A stretch of 64,000 nucleotides of DNA, taken from Candidatus Krumholzibacteriota bacterium. Lineage in GTDB: Bacteria; Krumholzibacteriota; Krumholzibacteriia; JAJRXK01. The stretch is from contig JAJDAC010000015.1 in assembly GCA_029262065.1 (NCBI GenBank), positions 80,868 through 144,867 of the forward strand, given 5' to 3'. The notes beneath the pieces were generated by a model. That model was not told where the DNA came from, searched no databases, and saw only the letters and a program-made list of their open reading frames with translations. Below are positions 53,918-63,176 of this stretch, one piece after another. Position 1 is the stretch's first letter; each line of letters starts with the position of its first letter. Both the position numbers and the translations under genes were made by a program.

Positions 53918-56148
53918 ACAAGAAACAATTTTGGTCATCGCCGTTCCTGGCGCTGACCCTCATGCTCGGTAGCTCGCAGGCTACCGCCCAGGATGCTCTG
54001 CCCTCGCGCCAGAACCTGCCGCTCTCGGCCACGACCACACCGATGCAGATCGACGGTCGACTGGACGAGCCGGCGTGGCGCCAAGCCCAGGTTCTCGCGC
54101 TGCCGTACGAGTGGTCACCGGGCGACAACTCGCCCGCGCCGGTCCGCACCGAGTGTCGAATCACGTTCGACCAGGACAACCTCTATGTCGGATTCCGTGC
54201 CTTCGACCCGGACCCATCCCAAATCCGTGCTCACTATCGTGATCGGGATTCCGGCTCCACGGACGACACCATTGGCTTCCTGATCGACACGTTCGGCGAC
54301 GATCGTCGTGCGTTCCAGTTCCGAGTGAACCCGCTCGGCGTGCAGTTGGACGCCGTGAACAGCGACATCGACGACACCGAGGACTTTTCGTGGGACGCGA
54401 TCTGGGACGCCAGCGCACGGATCGACGACCAAGGATACGTCGTGGAAATTGCCGTTCCCTTCCGCCAGCTTCGATTCCCCCGCGTATCGACACCCCAGAC
54501 CTGGGGATTCCTGGCCATTCGCCACTACCCCCGGTCGGTTCGCCACCGACTCCGCTCGGAGTTTCTTGATCGATCGCAGGACTGCATGGTGTGCCAGTTC
54601 GGGGACATCAACGGCTTGAACGGGTTCACGCCTGGTTCCACGGTCGAGTTCACTCCCACGCTGACCGCCGGTCGGACCGACCGTCGTGCCAGCCCAGACG
54701 CCGAATTGGAAACCGAGGACGAAAGCGTGAACGCCGGCCTGAGCGCGCGTTGGAACGCTACCCCCAACGTTGCGTTGGACGTAGCCGTGAACCCCGACTT
54801 TTCGCAAGTCGAAGCCGACGATGCACAGCTCGAGATCAACACGCGATTCGCATTGTTCTTCCCCGAGAAACGTCCGTTCTTCTTGGAAGGGGCCGACTAC
54901 TTCGACACTCTACTGCCCGCCGTGTTTACACGCACCGTGGCCGACCCCAAAGTAGGCCTCAAGTTCACCGGTAAAGAAGGGTCCAGTTCGGGAGGCGTGT
55001 TCTACGCCCGCGACGAGATCAACAACCTGGTCTTCCCTGGCTACGATGGGTCCGGACGGACTTCCATCGATCAAGAAGTCAACAGTGGCGCTGCTCGCTA
55101 CCGCGTCGACGTTGGCGCGGGCTCGAATCTGGGGCTCCTGTATACCGGCCGGGTTGCCGATGACTACGCCAACCATGTGGGCGGTGTAGATGGAACGTGG
55201 CGGCCGTGGTCGGCCGAAACAATCCGCTTTCAGTTCCTGCACTCTTCCACCCGGTACCCCAACGAGGCCTTGGAAGACAACGCGCAGCCGCAGGGAACAT
55301 TCGCGGGAAACGCCGGGCGCGTCCGCTACACGCATAGCTCTGCAAATTGGTTCTGGTCGGCGGATTTCAGCGAGTTTGCCCCTAGATTCAGGGCCGACAG
55401 CGGCTTCGTGACGCGAGTGGGATTGCGACGCGGAAGCGTGGGACTGAACCGCACTGTCCGCGGTGCCGACACGTGGTACAACCGCTTGGATTTTTTCGCG
55501 GGAAGCGACTGGACTCACAGCATCGAAGGCGGCATCCGTGAGAACGGCCAGGATATATCAGTAAGCTACGAGGGCCCGAAACAGATCGAAGCCTCCGTAC
55601 AAGTCTCACCCAACGACGAGTATTTCGACGGCGAGACCTACGACAACACGCGCTATAGCGCGTCCTTCGAGATGCAGCCGAGCGGGGACTTTGGCTTCAA
55701 CGTGTTCGGCAATGTTGGAGGCACGATCGACGCCCAGAATTCCCGCGAGGCTACCTTCGTGCGCCTTTCGCCCGAGGTGGAGTGGAACGTGGGACGCCAC
55801 GTGCGCGGAGACCTGAGTCATACGTTCCAAAAGCTGACGGCCGACGGGGCCCGGCTCTTTACCGCCAACCTCACGCAGCTCGCATTGCTGTATCACCCAA
55901 ACGTGCGCACGTTTTTCCGGTTGGTCCTTCAATACCGCAACATCGATCGGAACACCGCGAACTATCTGGAGCCGGTCGACGCACGGTCGGAGCGACTGGT
56001 TACGCAGTGGCTCTTCTCGTACAAGGTCAACCCCCGCACGGTTGTCCTGACCGGATACGCTGATACGTCGGAGGCGACGGATGGCATCGACCTGACGCGG
56101 AACGAGCGGTCGTTCTTTTTGAAGCTTGGGTACTCCTTCCAACCGTGA
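53914..56148 (+). CDS. DUF5916 protein with CBM9-like N-terminal domain, outer-membrane beta barrel
   Basis: 744 residues. A signal peptide (MNKKQFWSSPFLALTLMLGSSQATAQ) is followed by a CBM9-like domain (IDGRLDEPAWRQAQVL, DQDNLYVGFRAFD, VVEIAVPFRQLRFP) and the DUF5916 part (RWNATPNVALDVAVNPDFSQVEADDAQLEINTRFALFFPEKRPFFLEG), then repeated amphipathic strands ending LGYSFQP with a C-terminal aromatic-type residue pair, typical of an outer-membrane barrel. Such proteins are associated with carbohydrate or peptide uptake or display; the substrate is unknown. It is controlled with the BlaI/M56-ankyrin pair, overlapping by 4 bp. Confidence 0.9.
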   Translation: MNKKQFWSSPFLALTLMLGSSQATAQDALPSRQNLPLSATTTPMQIDGRLDEPAWRQAQVLALPYEWSPGDNSPAPVRTECRITFDQDNLYVGFRAFDPDPSQIRAHYRDRDSGSTDDTIGFLIDTFGDDRRAFQFRVNPLGVQLDAVNSDIDDTEDFSWDAIWDASARIDDQGYVVEIAVPFRQLRFPRVSTPQTWGFLAIRHYPRSVRHRLRSEFLDRSQDCMVCQFGDINGLNGFTPGSTVEFTPTLTAGRTDRRASPDAELETEDESVNAGLSARWNATPNVALDVAVNPDFSQVEADDAQLEINTRFALFFPEKRPFFLEGADYFDTLLPAVFTRTVADPKVGLKFTGKEGSSSGGVFYARDEINNLVFPGYDGSGRTSIDQEVNSGAARYRVDVGAGSNLGLLYTGRVADDYANHVGGVDGTWRPWSAETIRFQFLHSSTRYPNEALEDNAQPQGTFAGNAGRVRYTHSSANWFWSADFSEFAPRFRADSGFVTRVGLRRGSVGLNRTVRGADTWYNRLDFFAGSDWTHSIEGGIRENGQDISVSYEGPKQIEASVQVSPNDEYFDGETYDNTRYSASFEMQPSGDFGFNVFGNVGGTIDAQNSREATFVRLSPEVEWNVGRHVRGDLSHTFQKLTADGARLFTANLTQLALLYHPNVRTFFRLVLQYRNIDRNTANYLEPVDARSERLVTQWLFSYKVNPRTVVLTGYADTSEATDGIDLTRNERSFFLKLGYSFQP

Positions 56149-56190
56149 ACCTGTCTGGCAGGCCGGGAGTGGTCCACTGCTTCTGAACGT

Positions 56191-56931
56191 TCAGCGCAAA
56201 TGTCGCGCCACGAATCGCCGTAGAATCTCGTGCCCATAGGGAGCTTCTTTGCCGCGCAAGGAAGCAACCAACGCATCGGCCTCCGCCGCCGGGAAATACC
56301 CGTGGTCGCGGTAGGCGCGAACCCGGACCTCGAAACCCTCGCGATCCGCTTCGGGATGAAACTGCGTCGCGTATACGTTCTCGCCTACCCGGAACATCTG
56401 AACCGGGCAAGCCTCGCCCCTCAGAAGAAGCGTGGCTCCGCGCGGCAACTCGTCGCAAGCTTCCTTGTGCCCACACAGGACGTCGATCTGTTCGGGAAAT
56501 CCCTCCAGCAACGGTTCCGCTCGGCCTGCCTCTGTAAGTCGCACGGTTGGACAGCCGACAGACTCGCGATAGCGGCCCGAGATCGGCGACTTCAAATAGG
56601 ACCCCAGAAGACCACAGCCCGAGCAAGCGCCAAGGAAGGGGAAATCGAGCGGGATGATCTGGTCGAACAGTCGCATGAAATCCCGCTCGATCTTCAGCTG
56701 GATCGCGCTCTTGTCGTGCGGCGGCGTGCTTATGTCGAACGGACTGCCGCCGACAAGCACGGCCGAGTAGTCGTCGAGCGAGAGGTCCGGGATGCCTGAT
56801 CTCTCGATACGCATGCGGACCGTGTCATCGGCGCTCAACTCCCCATACTTCAGAATCGCCTCGAATTCGTTGTCCGAGGTGTCGTCTTCGGGGCGTAGCT
56901 GTAGAACGAGCAGTGGTTTACGGGCATTCAT
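56191..56931 (-). CDS. Class-I glutamine amidotransferase-like protein
   Basis: 246 residues from the ATG at 56931; an ATG at 56961 is possible. The fold has the nucleophile elbow FPFLGACSGCGLLGSYL (Cys103) and the His/Glu of the triad in ATQFHPEAD, with the oxyanion strand VLVGGSPFDIS. There is no synthetase domain, so it is a stand-alone amidotransferase or peptidase of the GuaA-like N-terminal type (as in YfeJ-type proteins). The true amine acceptor is unknown. It converges with the DUF5916 gene, 42 bp between stops, and is divergent from the surface protein at 57003. Confidence 0.9.
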   Translation of the reverse strand: MNARKPLLVLQLRPEDDTSDNEFEAILKYGELSADDTVRMRIERSGIPDLSLDDYSAVLVGGSPFDISTPPHDKSAIQLKIERDFMRLFDQIIPLDFPFLGACSGCGLLGSYLKSPISGRYRESVGCPTVRLTEAGRAEPLLEGFPEQIDVLCGHKEACDELPRGATLLLRGEACPVQMFRVGENVYATQFHPEADREGFEVRVRAYRDHGYFPAAEADALVASLRGKEAPYGHEILRRFVARHLR

Positions 56932-57002
56932 GGGCACAAGACTGTCACAACTCCCGACCACACGCGACCCTCCAAGCAGACCTCGAACCCTTGGAGCCTC
57001 CC

Positions 57003-59906
57003 ATGATCTCGTACCTACTTGTGTCTATTGCCCTATTGCTGGCCCTCCCCGCCGTTTCGTCCGCCGAGCACCGGGAGACCGTCCCCGATCATCTGCTGCC
57101 GCGCGGTGCGGCCGCGGCCCCCGAGGATGTGGCCCGGGCCCTGCCGGGAGAAAACCCCGCGTTGGAGGCGCGCGAGATCCAGTATCGATACACCCGGGAA
57201 CAGGCCAAGAGGGCCCCTCTCCGGATCGGCGGCGACGACGTATACGTGGATTCGGGCGAAATCGGTCCCGTCTGGGCCCATCAGTCCGACGCCCGCCCCA
57301 ACGGCGAGATCTACATGGCCGTACGCGAAGACGCGCCGAGTCCGGGCATCCGGGTCAAGCGATCGGTCGATGGCGGCGCGCATTGGGGAACGTACGGATT
57401 CATTTCCGCGCCGGCGGGCCACACCTACGCGTCTCCGAGCATCCACGTCGCCGACGGAACGACAAACTATCTATACGTCGCTTTCGAGAACAATCCACCG
57501 ACGGGGTCGATCAGTATCGACGTCGCGCGCCTCGATCTCAGCTCGGTCTTCCCCATCTACAGCATCACCACGGCGATCACGTCGCCTGCTTCAGCCCAAC
57601 GCCCGTCCCTGATCAGCGACCACGACGCCTACTCTGGCTACTACCTCTATCTCGCCGCCCAGAACGGCTTCGGCGAGATCCTGTTCACCCGATCGATTGA
57701 TCTGGGCAACAGCTGGGCGCCGTCCTACTTGATCGGTGACGGTCCCACCGGACTGCGGTACGCGACTCCGCAGCTGAGCTACGGATCCGGTGGTCTCATC
57801 CACGCGGCCTGGAGTGTGACCGACAACTTGTTCTCTGATATGGCCATGCGATATCGGCAGGCAGTGGGATTCGCCGATGCCGGGGCGGCCGCGTGGAGCA
57901 CCGTGGTCGCAGTGACGCCCATTTCTCCGACCGAGCTCGATCGTGGCGTTACCGCAGTTGCCGCGTCCAAGGTTTCGGGTCAGGTGGTTATCATGGGCAC
58001 AGAGGGAAATCTGTTCGAGGGAGGCGGTTTCATCCCGACCGGTACCGAAGCCCAGTACTCGAGCGATGGAATTTCCTGGGCATCCGCTCCTGGCCTCGAG
58101 AGCGTGCGCGCCCTGGAACTCCTGGGCGCAAGCAACTCTGACGAGTGCGCCATGCTCGTGCTCGACGGAGATGACCACCTTCTATCCACGACGACGTCGC
58201 CCGCAAGCGGCTGGTCCGTCGTTGGCGCATTCAACGATACGCCAGCATCGTCCTGGACCGACCTGGGCTCGCTGGTCTACGACGTGAGTCGGGGCAATCG
58301 CTGGGGGATGTTTTCCCAGCAAACATCGGGCACAACCCGCACCGTCTACTTCGACTCCCAGTGGCTCTCGGATCCCGGTTTTGCAAACGGTCAGCCCGGC
58401 TTCCCCATCGACCTGCCGTTCGAACCGATATCGGCCCCCGCATTGGTCGACATGAACGGAAACGGCCAGGACGAAATCGTCTTCGGTCTACAGAACGGAG
58501 AAATCTGGGTCGTGGATGCCTTCGGCAGCATGCTTCCGGGTTGGCCCGTGAATGTGGGGTCACTTGTTGATAGCCCCATCGCAATCGGTGACCTCAACGG
58601 CGACGGCAAACCAACGGTAGTAGCCGGAGACCAGACCGGAAACGTGTGGGCCTTCGACGCCACCGGGCAACTCGAATCGGGTTTTCCTTACGCCATGCCC
58701 CAGCCTTCGCCCGTGCACGTGAGCATTGGCGCGCTTGGTGGACCCTATCCCCGCACGATCGTCGCCGGAGGAGGCACAAGGTTTGTGTTCCTCAACTACC
58801 GCGGCGAGTCCGAAGAGCCCCTGGAACGATGGGAAACACTGGTCCCGATCGACTACCCCGCCGCCATCGGCGACGTGGACGGAGACGGCATCGCGGAAGT
58901 CGTGGGTTGCGCCGGACCGCTCGCATTTGTCTTCAAGCCCAGCGCAACCGCTGCGAACTGGGTAACGACAATGTCCGCGGACGTTTCGGGCAGCGTTACC
59001 CTGGGCGACCTGGACGCGAACGGATCGTTGGAAATTCTGGTCCCTCTGGAGAGCGGTGAATTGCACGCGTTCACCGGGGTCGGGTCGAACTACGGGGTGG
59101 GCTGGCCTTTCATGCTCACCGGCGCTGGGCCGATGCGAAGCGCGGCCCTGGTCAACATGACCGGCTCCACCGACCTGGAAATCGTTGTGGCCTCGGATCA
59201 GTCCCAGATCAGCGCCCTTGGCCGCGACGGGCTTCAATTGTCGGGCTACCCAATCCACACGGGAATTTTCAGTCAGATTCCCGGTGCGCCGATTGTCGAC
59301 AGGATCGATGCATCAGGCCCGGATGTTCTGGCGGGCACAAACTTCGGACAGGCTTTCGCCTGGGACGAGACGGGTACGAGTATCGATGGTTGGCCCCAGA
59401 GCGTGGGCGGCTCGGTTCCCGTTAGCCAGGCCGTCGGCGACATCGATGGCGACGGTGCCAACGAAGTAGTCGTGCTCTCGCTGACCAAGCTCTTCGTCTA
59501 CGACGTATCGAGTCTGCCAGAAACCGACGCGACACGTCGCTGGCCCATGGCGGGTTACGATCCCCAACGAACCGGCTGCGTGGCCTGCACCGAAGACGTA
59601 GCCACAGGGATCGAGCCTGGTCTGGGAACCCGAATCTCCATGGCGGCGCCGTATCCCAACCCCACGAACTCCACCTCGGTCTTTCGTTTCACCCTGCCCG
59701 ACCCCGCCGTGGCGTCGCTCAAGGTTTTCGATCTACGCGGTCGACTGGTGCGTACGCTGCGAACTGGTCAGCTCGGTGCGGGAGACCACGCGGTGAATTG
59801 GGATGGGCAGGACACGCGCGGTCACAAGCTGGCCAGCGGGGTGTACCTGGTGCGTCTGCAGGCGGGGAGCGAAACCCAATCGCGGCGGATAACGCTCCAA
59901 CGGTAG
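57003..59906 (+). CDS. Large secreted protein with BNR and FG-GAP/VCBS repeats and sorting module
   Basis: 967 residues from the ATG at 57003; an in-frame ATG at 56913 adds no signal. A signal peptide (MISYLLVSIALLLALPAVSSA) precedes a BNR/sialidase-like propeller (about 70-450: YMAVREDAPSPGIRVKRSVDGGAHWGTYG, YLYVAFENN, FTRSIDLGNSWAP) and an FG-GAP/VCBS-type second propeller (about 480-860: DMNGNGQDEIVFGLQNGEIWVV, DLNGDGKPTVVAGD, DVDGDGIAEVVG). The sorting module (YPNPTNSTSVFRF, DLRGRLVRTL, LASGVYLVRL) ends ITLQR. Calcium-dependent surface adhesion is likely; enzymatic activity is not shown. A terminator follows. Confidence 0.87.
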   Translation: MISYLLVSIALLLALPAVSSAEHRETVPDHLLPRGAAAAPEDVARALPGENPALEAREIQYRYTREQAKRAPLRIGGDDVYVDSGEIGPVWAHQSDARPNGEIYMAVREDAPSPGIRVKRSVDGGAHWGTYGFISAPAGHTYASPSIHVADGTTNYLYVAFENNPPTGSISIDVARLDLSSVFPIYSITTAITSPASAQRPSLISDHDAYSGYYLYLAAQNGFGEILFTRSIDLGNSWAPSYLIGDGPTGLRYATPQLSYGSGGLIHAAWSVTDNLFSDMAMRYRQAVGFADAGAAAWSTVVAVTPISPTELDRGVTAVAASKVSGQVVIMGTEGNLFEGGGFIPTGTEAQYSSDGISWASAPGLESVRALELLGASNSDECAMLVLDGDDHLLSTTTSPASGWSVVGAFNDTPASSWTDLGSLVYDVSRGNRWGMFSQQTSGTTRTVYFDSQWLSDPGFANGQPGFPIDLPFEPISAPALVDMNGNGQDEIVFGLQNGEIWVVDAFGSMLPGWPVNVGSLVDSPIAIGDLNGDGKPTVVAGDQTGNVWAFDATGQLESGFPYAMPQPSPVHVSIGALGGPYPRTIVAGGGTRFVFLNYRGESEEPLERWETLVPIDYPAAIGDVDGDGIAEVVGCAGPLAFVFKPSATAANWVTTMSADVSGSVTLGDLDANGSLEILVPLESGELHAFTGVGSNYGVGWPFMLTGAGPMRSAALVNMTGSTDLEIVVASDQSQISALGRDGLQLSGYPIHTGIFSQIPGAPIVDRIDASGPDVLAGTNFGQAFAWDETGTSIDGWPQSVGGSVPVSQAVGDIDGDGANEVVVLSLTKLFVYDVSSLPETDATRRWPMAGYDPQRTGCVACTEDVATGIEPGLGTRISMAAPYPNPTNSTSVFRFTLPDPAVASLKVFDLRGRLVRTLRTGQLGAGDHAVNWDGQDTRGHKLASGVYLVRLQAGSETQSRRITLQR

Positions 59907-59958
59907 AAGCCGCCCGCGGGTTCGAGCTCGGCGACGATATCGATTGCGAATTTCGGAG

Positions 59959-59992
59959 AGGACGGACCCCGGTGTGCGGGGTCCGTCCTTTT
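59959..59992 (+). terminator. Rho-independent terminator
   Basis: Perfect 13-bp stem (AGGACGGACCCCG / CGGGGTCCGTCCT) with a 5-nt loop and a short T run, 53 bp after the surface-protein gene. Confidence 0.9.
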
Positions 59993-60017
59993 CGTGACAC
60001 ACCTGGGAGCAAGTGCG

Positions 60018-61886
60018 TCAGTCCCTCGAAGACGCGGCCGGCGGCTCGGACTTCAAGGTGGGACGGTAGACTTTGTAGTCCTCGAAGCCCTGGCGCACGC
60101 CTTTGACCTCCCAATGGAACTCGTAGTCGCCCGCACCCTCAAAGAGCTCGGCCACTTCAAACGACTCCAGCGATTGCGTCACCACGGCGAGCCCCTTGGA
60201 GCGGGCTGAACGCGGCGTGATCTGCACGGTCATCCCCGACGCGGTGGCCACGTCCTGGAAATGCTTGGGCAAAGTCACCACCGCGCGGCCCTTGACCAAC
60301 CGACCCGTGCCCCGCACGTACGCTGCGGCCTCCGGCCCTTCCAACGACGCGTACCAGATCTCAGTCGACGCATCCCGCGGATTCTTGGCGCGAAAGTTCT
60401 TCACGTCACCAAACACCACACCCTGGCCAGAGGAGTTCACGTACATCCCCGCCTCTTGTTGGCCGATTGCGTTGCGCACCTCGATGCGGCCGTGGTTCAG
60501 CGAGGAAATGTCGTTGTAGAGCACTACGTTGGAGATCCCATTCCCGCCAAATACATCCACGCGACCCACACCGGTGCTATGCGAAACCCGCATCGATTTG
60601 GTGAAGGTGGTTCCGACCAGCTCGCCCAGCTCAACGTTGTCGTTGTCCGCGTACGAGATTCGGCCACTGTTGAGGAAGTGCATATCGCCGTCGACCGTAA
60701 CCTCGGCCACCGCGGTATTTGTGTTCACGCTCAGACGGCCCTGTTCGACGCCGGCACCGACCGTAACCGTCCCGCCCTGCGGATTGAGAGCCAGCGTGGT
60801 CGCCACGCCGTTGTTGCGGGCCATGATCTCGTTGCTGTCGAATCCGATGTTGGTGCCACTAGTGGGGCCGAGCTGAAGATACCCACCTGAGACCGGGTTC
60901 ACGTCGCTACCGTTCAGCAGAAGGACGGGGCCGTTGTCGGCGAAAATGACCGCCCCCGCTCCCGCGCCACCCTCGTCGTAGGCTTGATCCAGGGTGTTCC
61001 CGGATGCGCTGCCCGCGGCGGCGGTAGTCTGGGTCGTGCCATCGGGAAACTTGAATCCACCAGACGTCGAGTGGACGGTGCCAGCCACCTGCAGTTTGGC
61101 TGCCGGCACGGTTGTACCGATGCCCACATTGCCATTCTGTTCGATATGGAATGTACCGTCGGTGCTACTGCTGCTATTGCTGATGAAGAAGTCCGTCGAC
61201 GTGGAAGACGTGGTGTTGGTCACACCCAGGTGCCACTCGTCGGATCGACCTCGGATCTGGATGTACTCGGATCCGCCTTCAAACTGAGCTCCGTCTCCGC
61301 CCATCAAGAAATCACCGAATACATCAAGTGGCTTGGTGGGGTTGGTTGTGCCGATTCCCACAGGGCCGCCCACGGTCAGGCCGTCCGGGCCACCGATGTC
61401 CACGGGGCCCGAGTCCGCCGTGATCGAACGCCCACTGCCCGGGCCCCCGTCGTCGTACGCCGCGTCCAGGGTGTGTGCCGCGCCGTTGGTAGCGTTGAGG
61501 GCAAACATGGCGTATGGCGTGGCGGTCAATGGCTGACGCGGATCCAGCAACGTAAACGGTTCGTTGTCGGTGGGATCATGCGGACTACGCACCTCGATGC
61601 GTAGCCAGCGTTTCGCGCCGTCGAATGCACCCGGGCCGAAGTCCAACTGAACGGTGAAACGGCCGGCGTCCAGCGGCACGTTGTCGATCTGCATCGACCC
61701 GATCGTGGTACCGCCGGTTTCCGCGTCCATAAGGACGAAGACAAGATCGACCGCACCGCCCAGGGGCACGCCAGCATCGGCCAACTGGCCCTGGTATGTG
61801 AATTCTGTACCCACCTGGCCTTGGGCCGGGTGGCACGTCACGGCGAGCAGCGTTGTGACGCACATCAACTTGAGTAGGGTCTTCAT
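60018..61886 (-). CDS. Secreted surface protein with tail-fibre-like repeats
   Basis: 622 residues from the ATG at 61886 (AAGGAG upstream); the frame is open to 61940. A signal peptide (MKTLLKLMCVTTLLAVTCHPAQG) is followed by FTYQGQLADAGVPLGGAVDLVFVLMDAETGG, a beta sandwich often seen at the start of FCB and planctomycete surface proteins. Repeats follow with VGIGTTNPTKPLDVFGD, VGIGTTVPAAKLQVAGTVHS and LDQAYDEGGAGAGAVIFADNGPV, like phage tail-fibre/trimeric adhesin coils. A conserved C-terminal part (EIWYASLEGPEAAAYVRGTGRLVKGRAVVTLPKHF) carries the closing domain. There is no sorting module. It is co-oriented with 61937 (50 bp apart). Confidence 0.82.
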   Translation of the reverse strand: MKTLLKLMCVTTLLAVTCHPAQGQVGTEFTYQGQLADAGVPLGGAVDLVFVLMDAETGGTTIGSMQIDNVPLDAGRFTVQLDFGPGAFDGAKRWLRIEVRSPHDPTDNEPFTLLDPRQPLTATPYAMFALNATNGAAHTLDAAYDDGGPGSGRSITADSGPVDIGGPDGLTVGGPVGIGTTNPTKPLDVFGDFLMGGDGAQFEGGSEYIQIRGRSDEWHLGVTNTTSSTSTDFFISNSSSSTDGTFHIEQNGNVGIGTTVPAAKLQVAGTVHSTSGGFKFPDGTTQTTAAAGSASGNTLDQAYDEGGAGAGAVIFADNGPVLLLNGSDVNPVSGGYLQLGPTSGTNIGFDSNEIMARNNGVATTLALNPQGGTVTVGAGVEQGRLSVNTNTAVAEVTVDGDMHFLNSGRISYADNDNVELGELVGTTFTKSMRVSHSTGVGRVDVFGGNGISNVVLYNDISSLNHGRIEVRNAIGQQEAGMYVNSSGQGVVFGDVKNFRAKNPRDASTEIWYASLEGPEAAAYVRGTGRLVKGRAVVTLPKHFQDVATASGMTVQITPRSARSKGLAVVTQSLESFEVAELFEGAGDYEFHWEVKGVRQGFEDYKVYRPTLKSEPPAASSRD

Positions 61887-61936
61887 GGCAAACATTCTCC
61901 TTGGAGCGGCTAGACAAAACGTTTTGTGGTGCTGAT

Positions 61937-62473
61937 TCATTTCAGAAGCGTCGCTTTGCGAACGCCGGCGAAACTGCCGGCACGCAGTTGAAACACGTAG
62001 ACCCCGCTGGCCACGGTTTGGCCTCGGTCGTCGTCACCGTTCCAGGTGATCTCGTGTTTTCCGGCCGGAAGTTGCTCGTTCGCCAGAACGCGAACCAACC
62101 GGCCAGCCGTGTTGTAGATGCGAATCGTGGCTTGCCCTGGCTTGGGCAACTCGAACGCCACGGTGGTGCGGGGGTTGAAGGGATTGGGCCACGGAGCGTG
62201 CATGCGGTAGATCCGCGGCGCGGATTCATCCCCTACCCCGGTGACCACGTCGTTCGACACCCAGAAGCCGCCCTGGAGCGTCAGGGTGCCGGCACTGGCC
62301 GTACCAGCGTCCGGTTGCGCGACGGTGCCAGAAAGCGAGAGATCACCGGCCGAGCTCGTACCCCCGCCACCATCCAGGGTCGACCAGATCAACTCGACGC
62401 CCGCCGCGGGCAGCGCAAACGCGAGCATCGTCAGCCAAAAGAGCAGTCCTCGGCCAAATCGTGTGTGTTTCAA
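61937..62473 (-). CDS. Small secreted protein with sorting module
   Basis: 178 residues from a TTG at 62473 preceded by AAGGAGG; upstream codons to 62545 lack a ribosome site. A signal peptide (FGRGLLFWLTMLAFALPAAG) is followed by the SAGDLSLSGTVAQPDAGTAS...LTLQGGFW motif, a short segment common before sorting modules in such genomes, and by the module (WPNPFNPRTTVAF, NTAGRLVRVL, TVASGVYVFQL) ending ATLLK. It is probably a small cell-surface attachment or filler protein, in one operon with the tail-fibre-like gene. Confidence 0.8.
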   Translation of the reverse strand: MKHTRFGRGLLFWLTMLAFALPAAGVELIWSTLDGGGGTSSAGDLSLSGTVAQPDAGTASAGTLTLQGGFWVSNDVVTGVGDESAPRIYRMHAPWPNPFNPRTTVAFELPKPGQATIRIYNTAGRLVRVLANEQLPAGKHEITWNGDDDRGQTVASGVYVFQLRAGSFAGVRKATLLK

Positions 62474-62597
62474 GAGACGACCTCCTTGGGTCGGAAAAGA
62501 ACTGGTTTCGACCCGAACACGAGGTCCCGCGACAAAACCCGCCACCTGGTGTCGGGTTTCTTTCTCCTGTGACGTTATTGGGGTGTAGACTCAGGTC

Positions 62598-63176
62598 ATG
62601 TCGAATCGCGCTGAAACGACTCAAGTCCTGGGCAAGGCCGCCGGCGGCGACTCTGCTGCCGTCGATCAGCTATTTCCCCTGATCTACGATGAGCTGCGCC
62701 GGCTCGCGCAGCGCTACCTGTCGAGCGGAGGCGGTGACAACACCTTGCAAGCCACCGCAGTGGTCCACGAGGCCTACGTCAAGCTCATCGACCATGACCG
62801 CACCGGTTGGCAAGACCGCGCGCATTTCTTCGCGGTAGCAGCCCGGGCGTTGCGCCAGATCCTCATTGATCACGCCCGGGGCAAGCAACGCGTCAAGCGA
62901 TGGGGCGGGCAACAGCGCGTCTCCTTTGAAGACGCCCTCTCCCTCGGGCAGGTCCCCGACACGCACCTGTTTTCACTCACCGATGCGCTGGAGAAGTTGG
63001 CCACCGCATTTCCCGACCAGGCGGAAGTAGTCGAAATGCGATTCTTCGCCGGCCTCACGCAGAAAGAGATCGCCGAAGTGCTGGGTGTGAGCCTGCGTAC
63101 GGTGGAGCGCCGTTGGCGCCTTGGCCGCGCCTGGATGTATCGAGAGCTTTCCGACGAAGACGAAGCCGATGCCTGA
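62598..63176 (+). CDS. ECF-type sigma factor linked to a Ser/Thr kinase
   Basis: 192 residues. Sigma-2 region: AAVDQLFPLIYDELRRLAQRYL, with the TLQATAVVHEAYVKLID core, and FFAVAARALRQILIDHARGK. Sigma-4 region: AFPDQAEVVEMRFFAGLTQKEIAEVLGVSLRTVERRWRLGRAWMY, a clear helix-turn-helix. This is the ECF subgroup found next to PknB-type kinases in Acidobacteria, Planctomycetes and FCB relatives; no anti-sigma gene is present. The kinase gene starts inside its last codons (8-bp overlap), so the pair is co-translated. It is divergent from the secreted protein at 61937, with 124 bp between. Confidence 0.93.
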   Translation: MSNRAETTQVLGKAAGGDSAAVDQLFPLIYDELRRLAQRYLSSGGGDNTLQATAVVHEAYVKLIDHDRTGWQDRAHFFAVAARALRQILIDHARGKQRVKRWGGQQRVSFEDALSLGQVPDTHLFSLTDALEKLATAFPDQAEVVEMRFFAGLTQKEIAEVLGVSLRTVERRWRLGRAWMYRELSDEDEADA

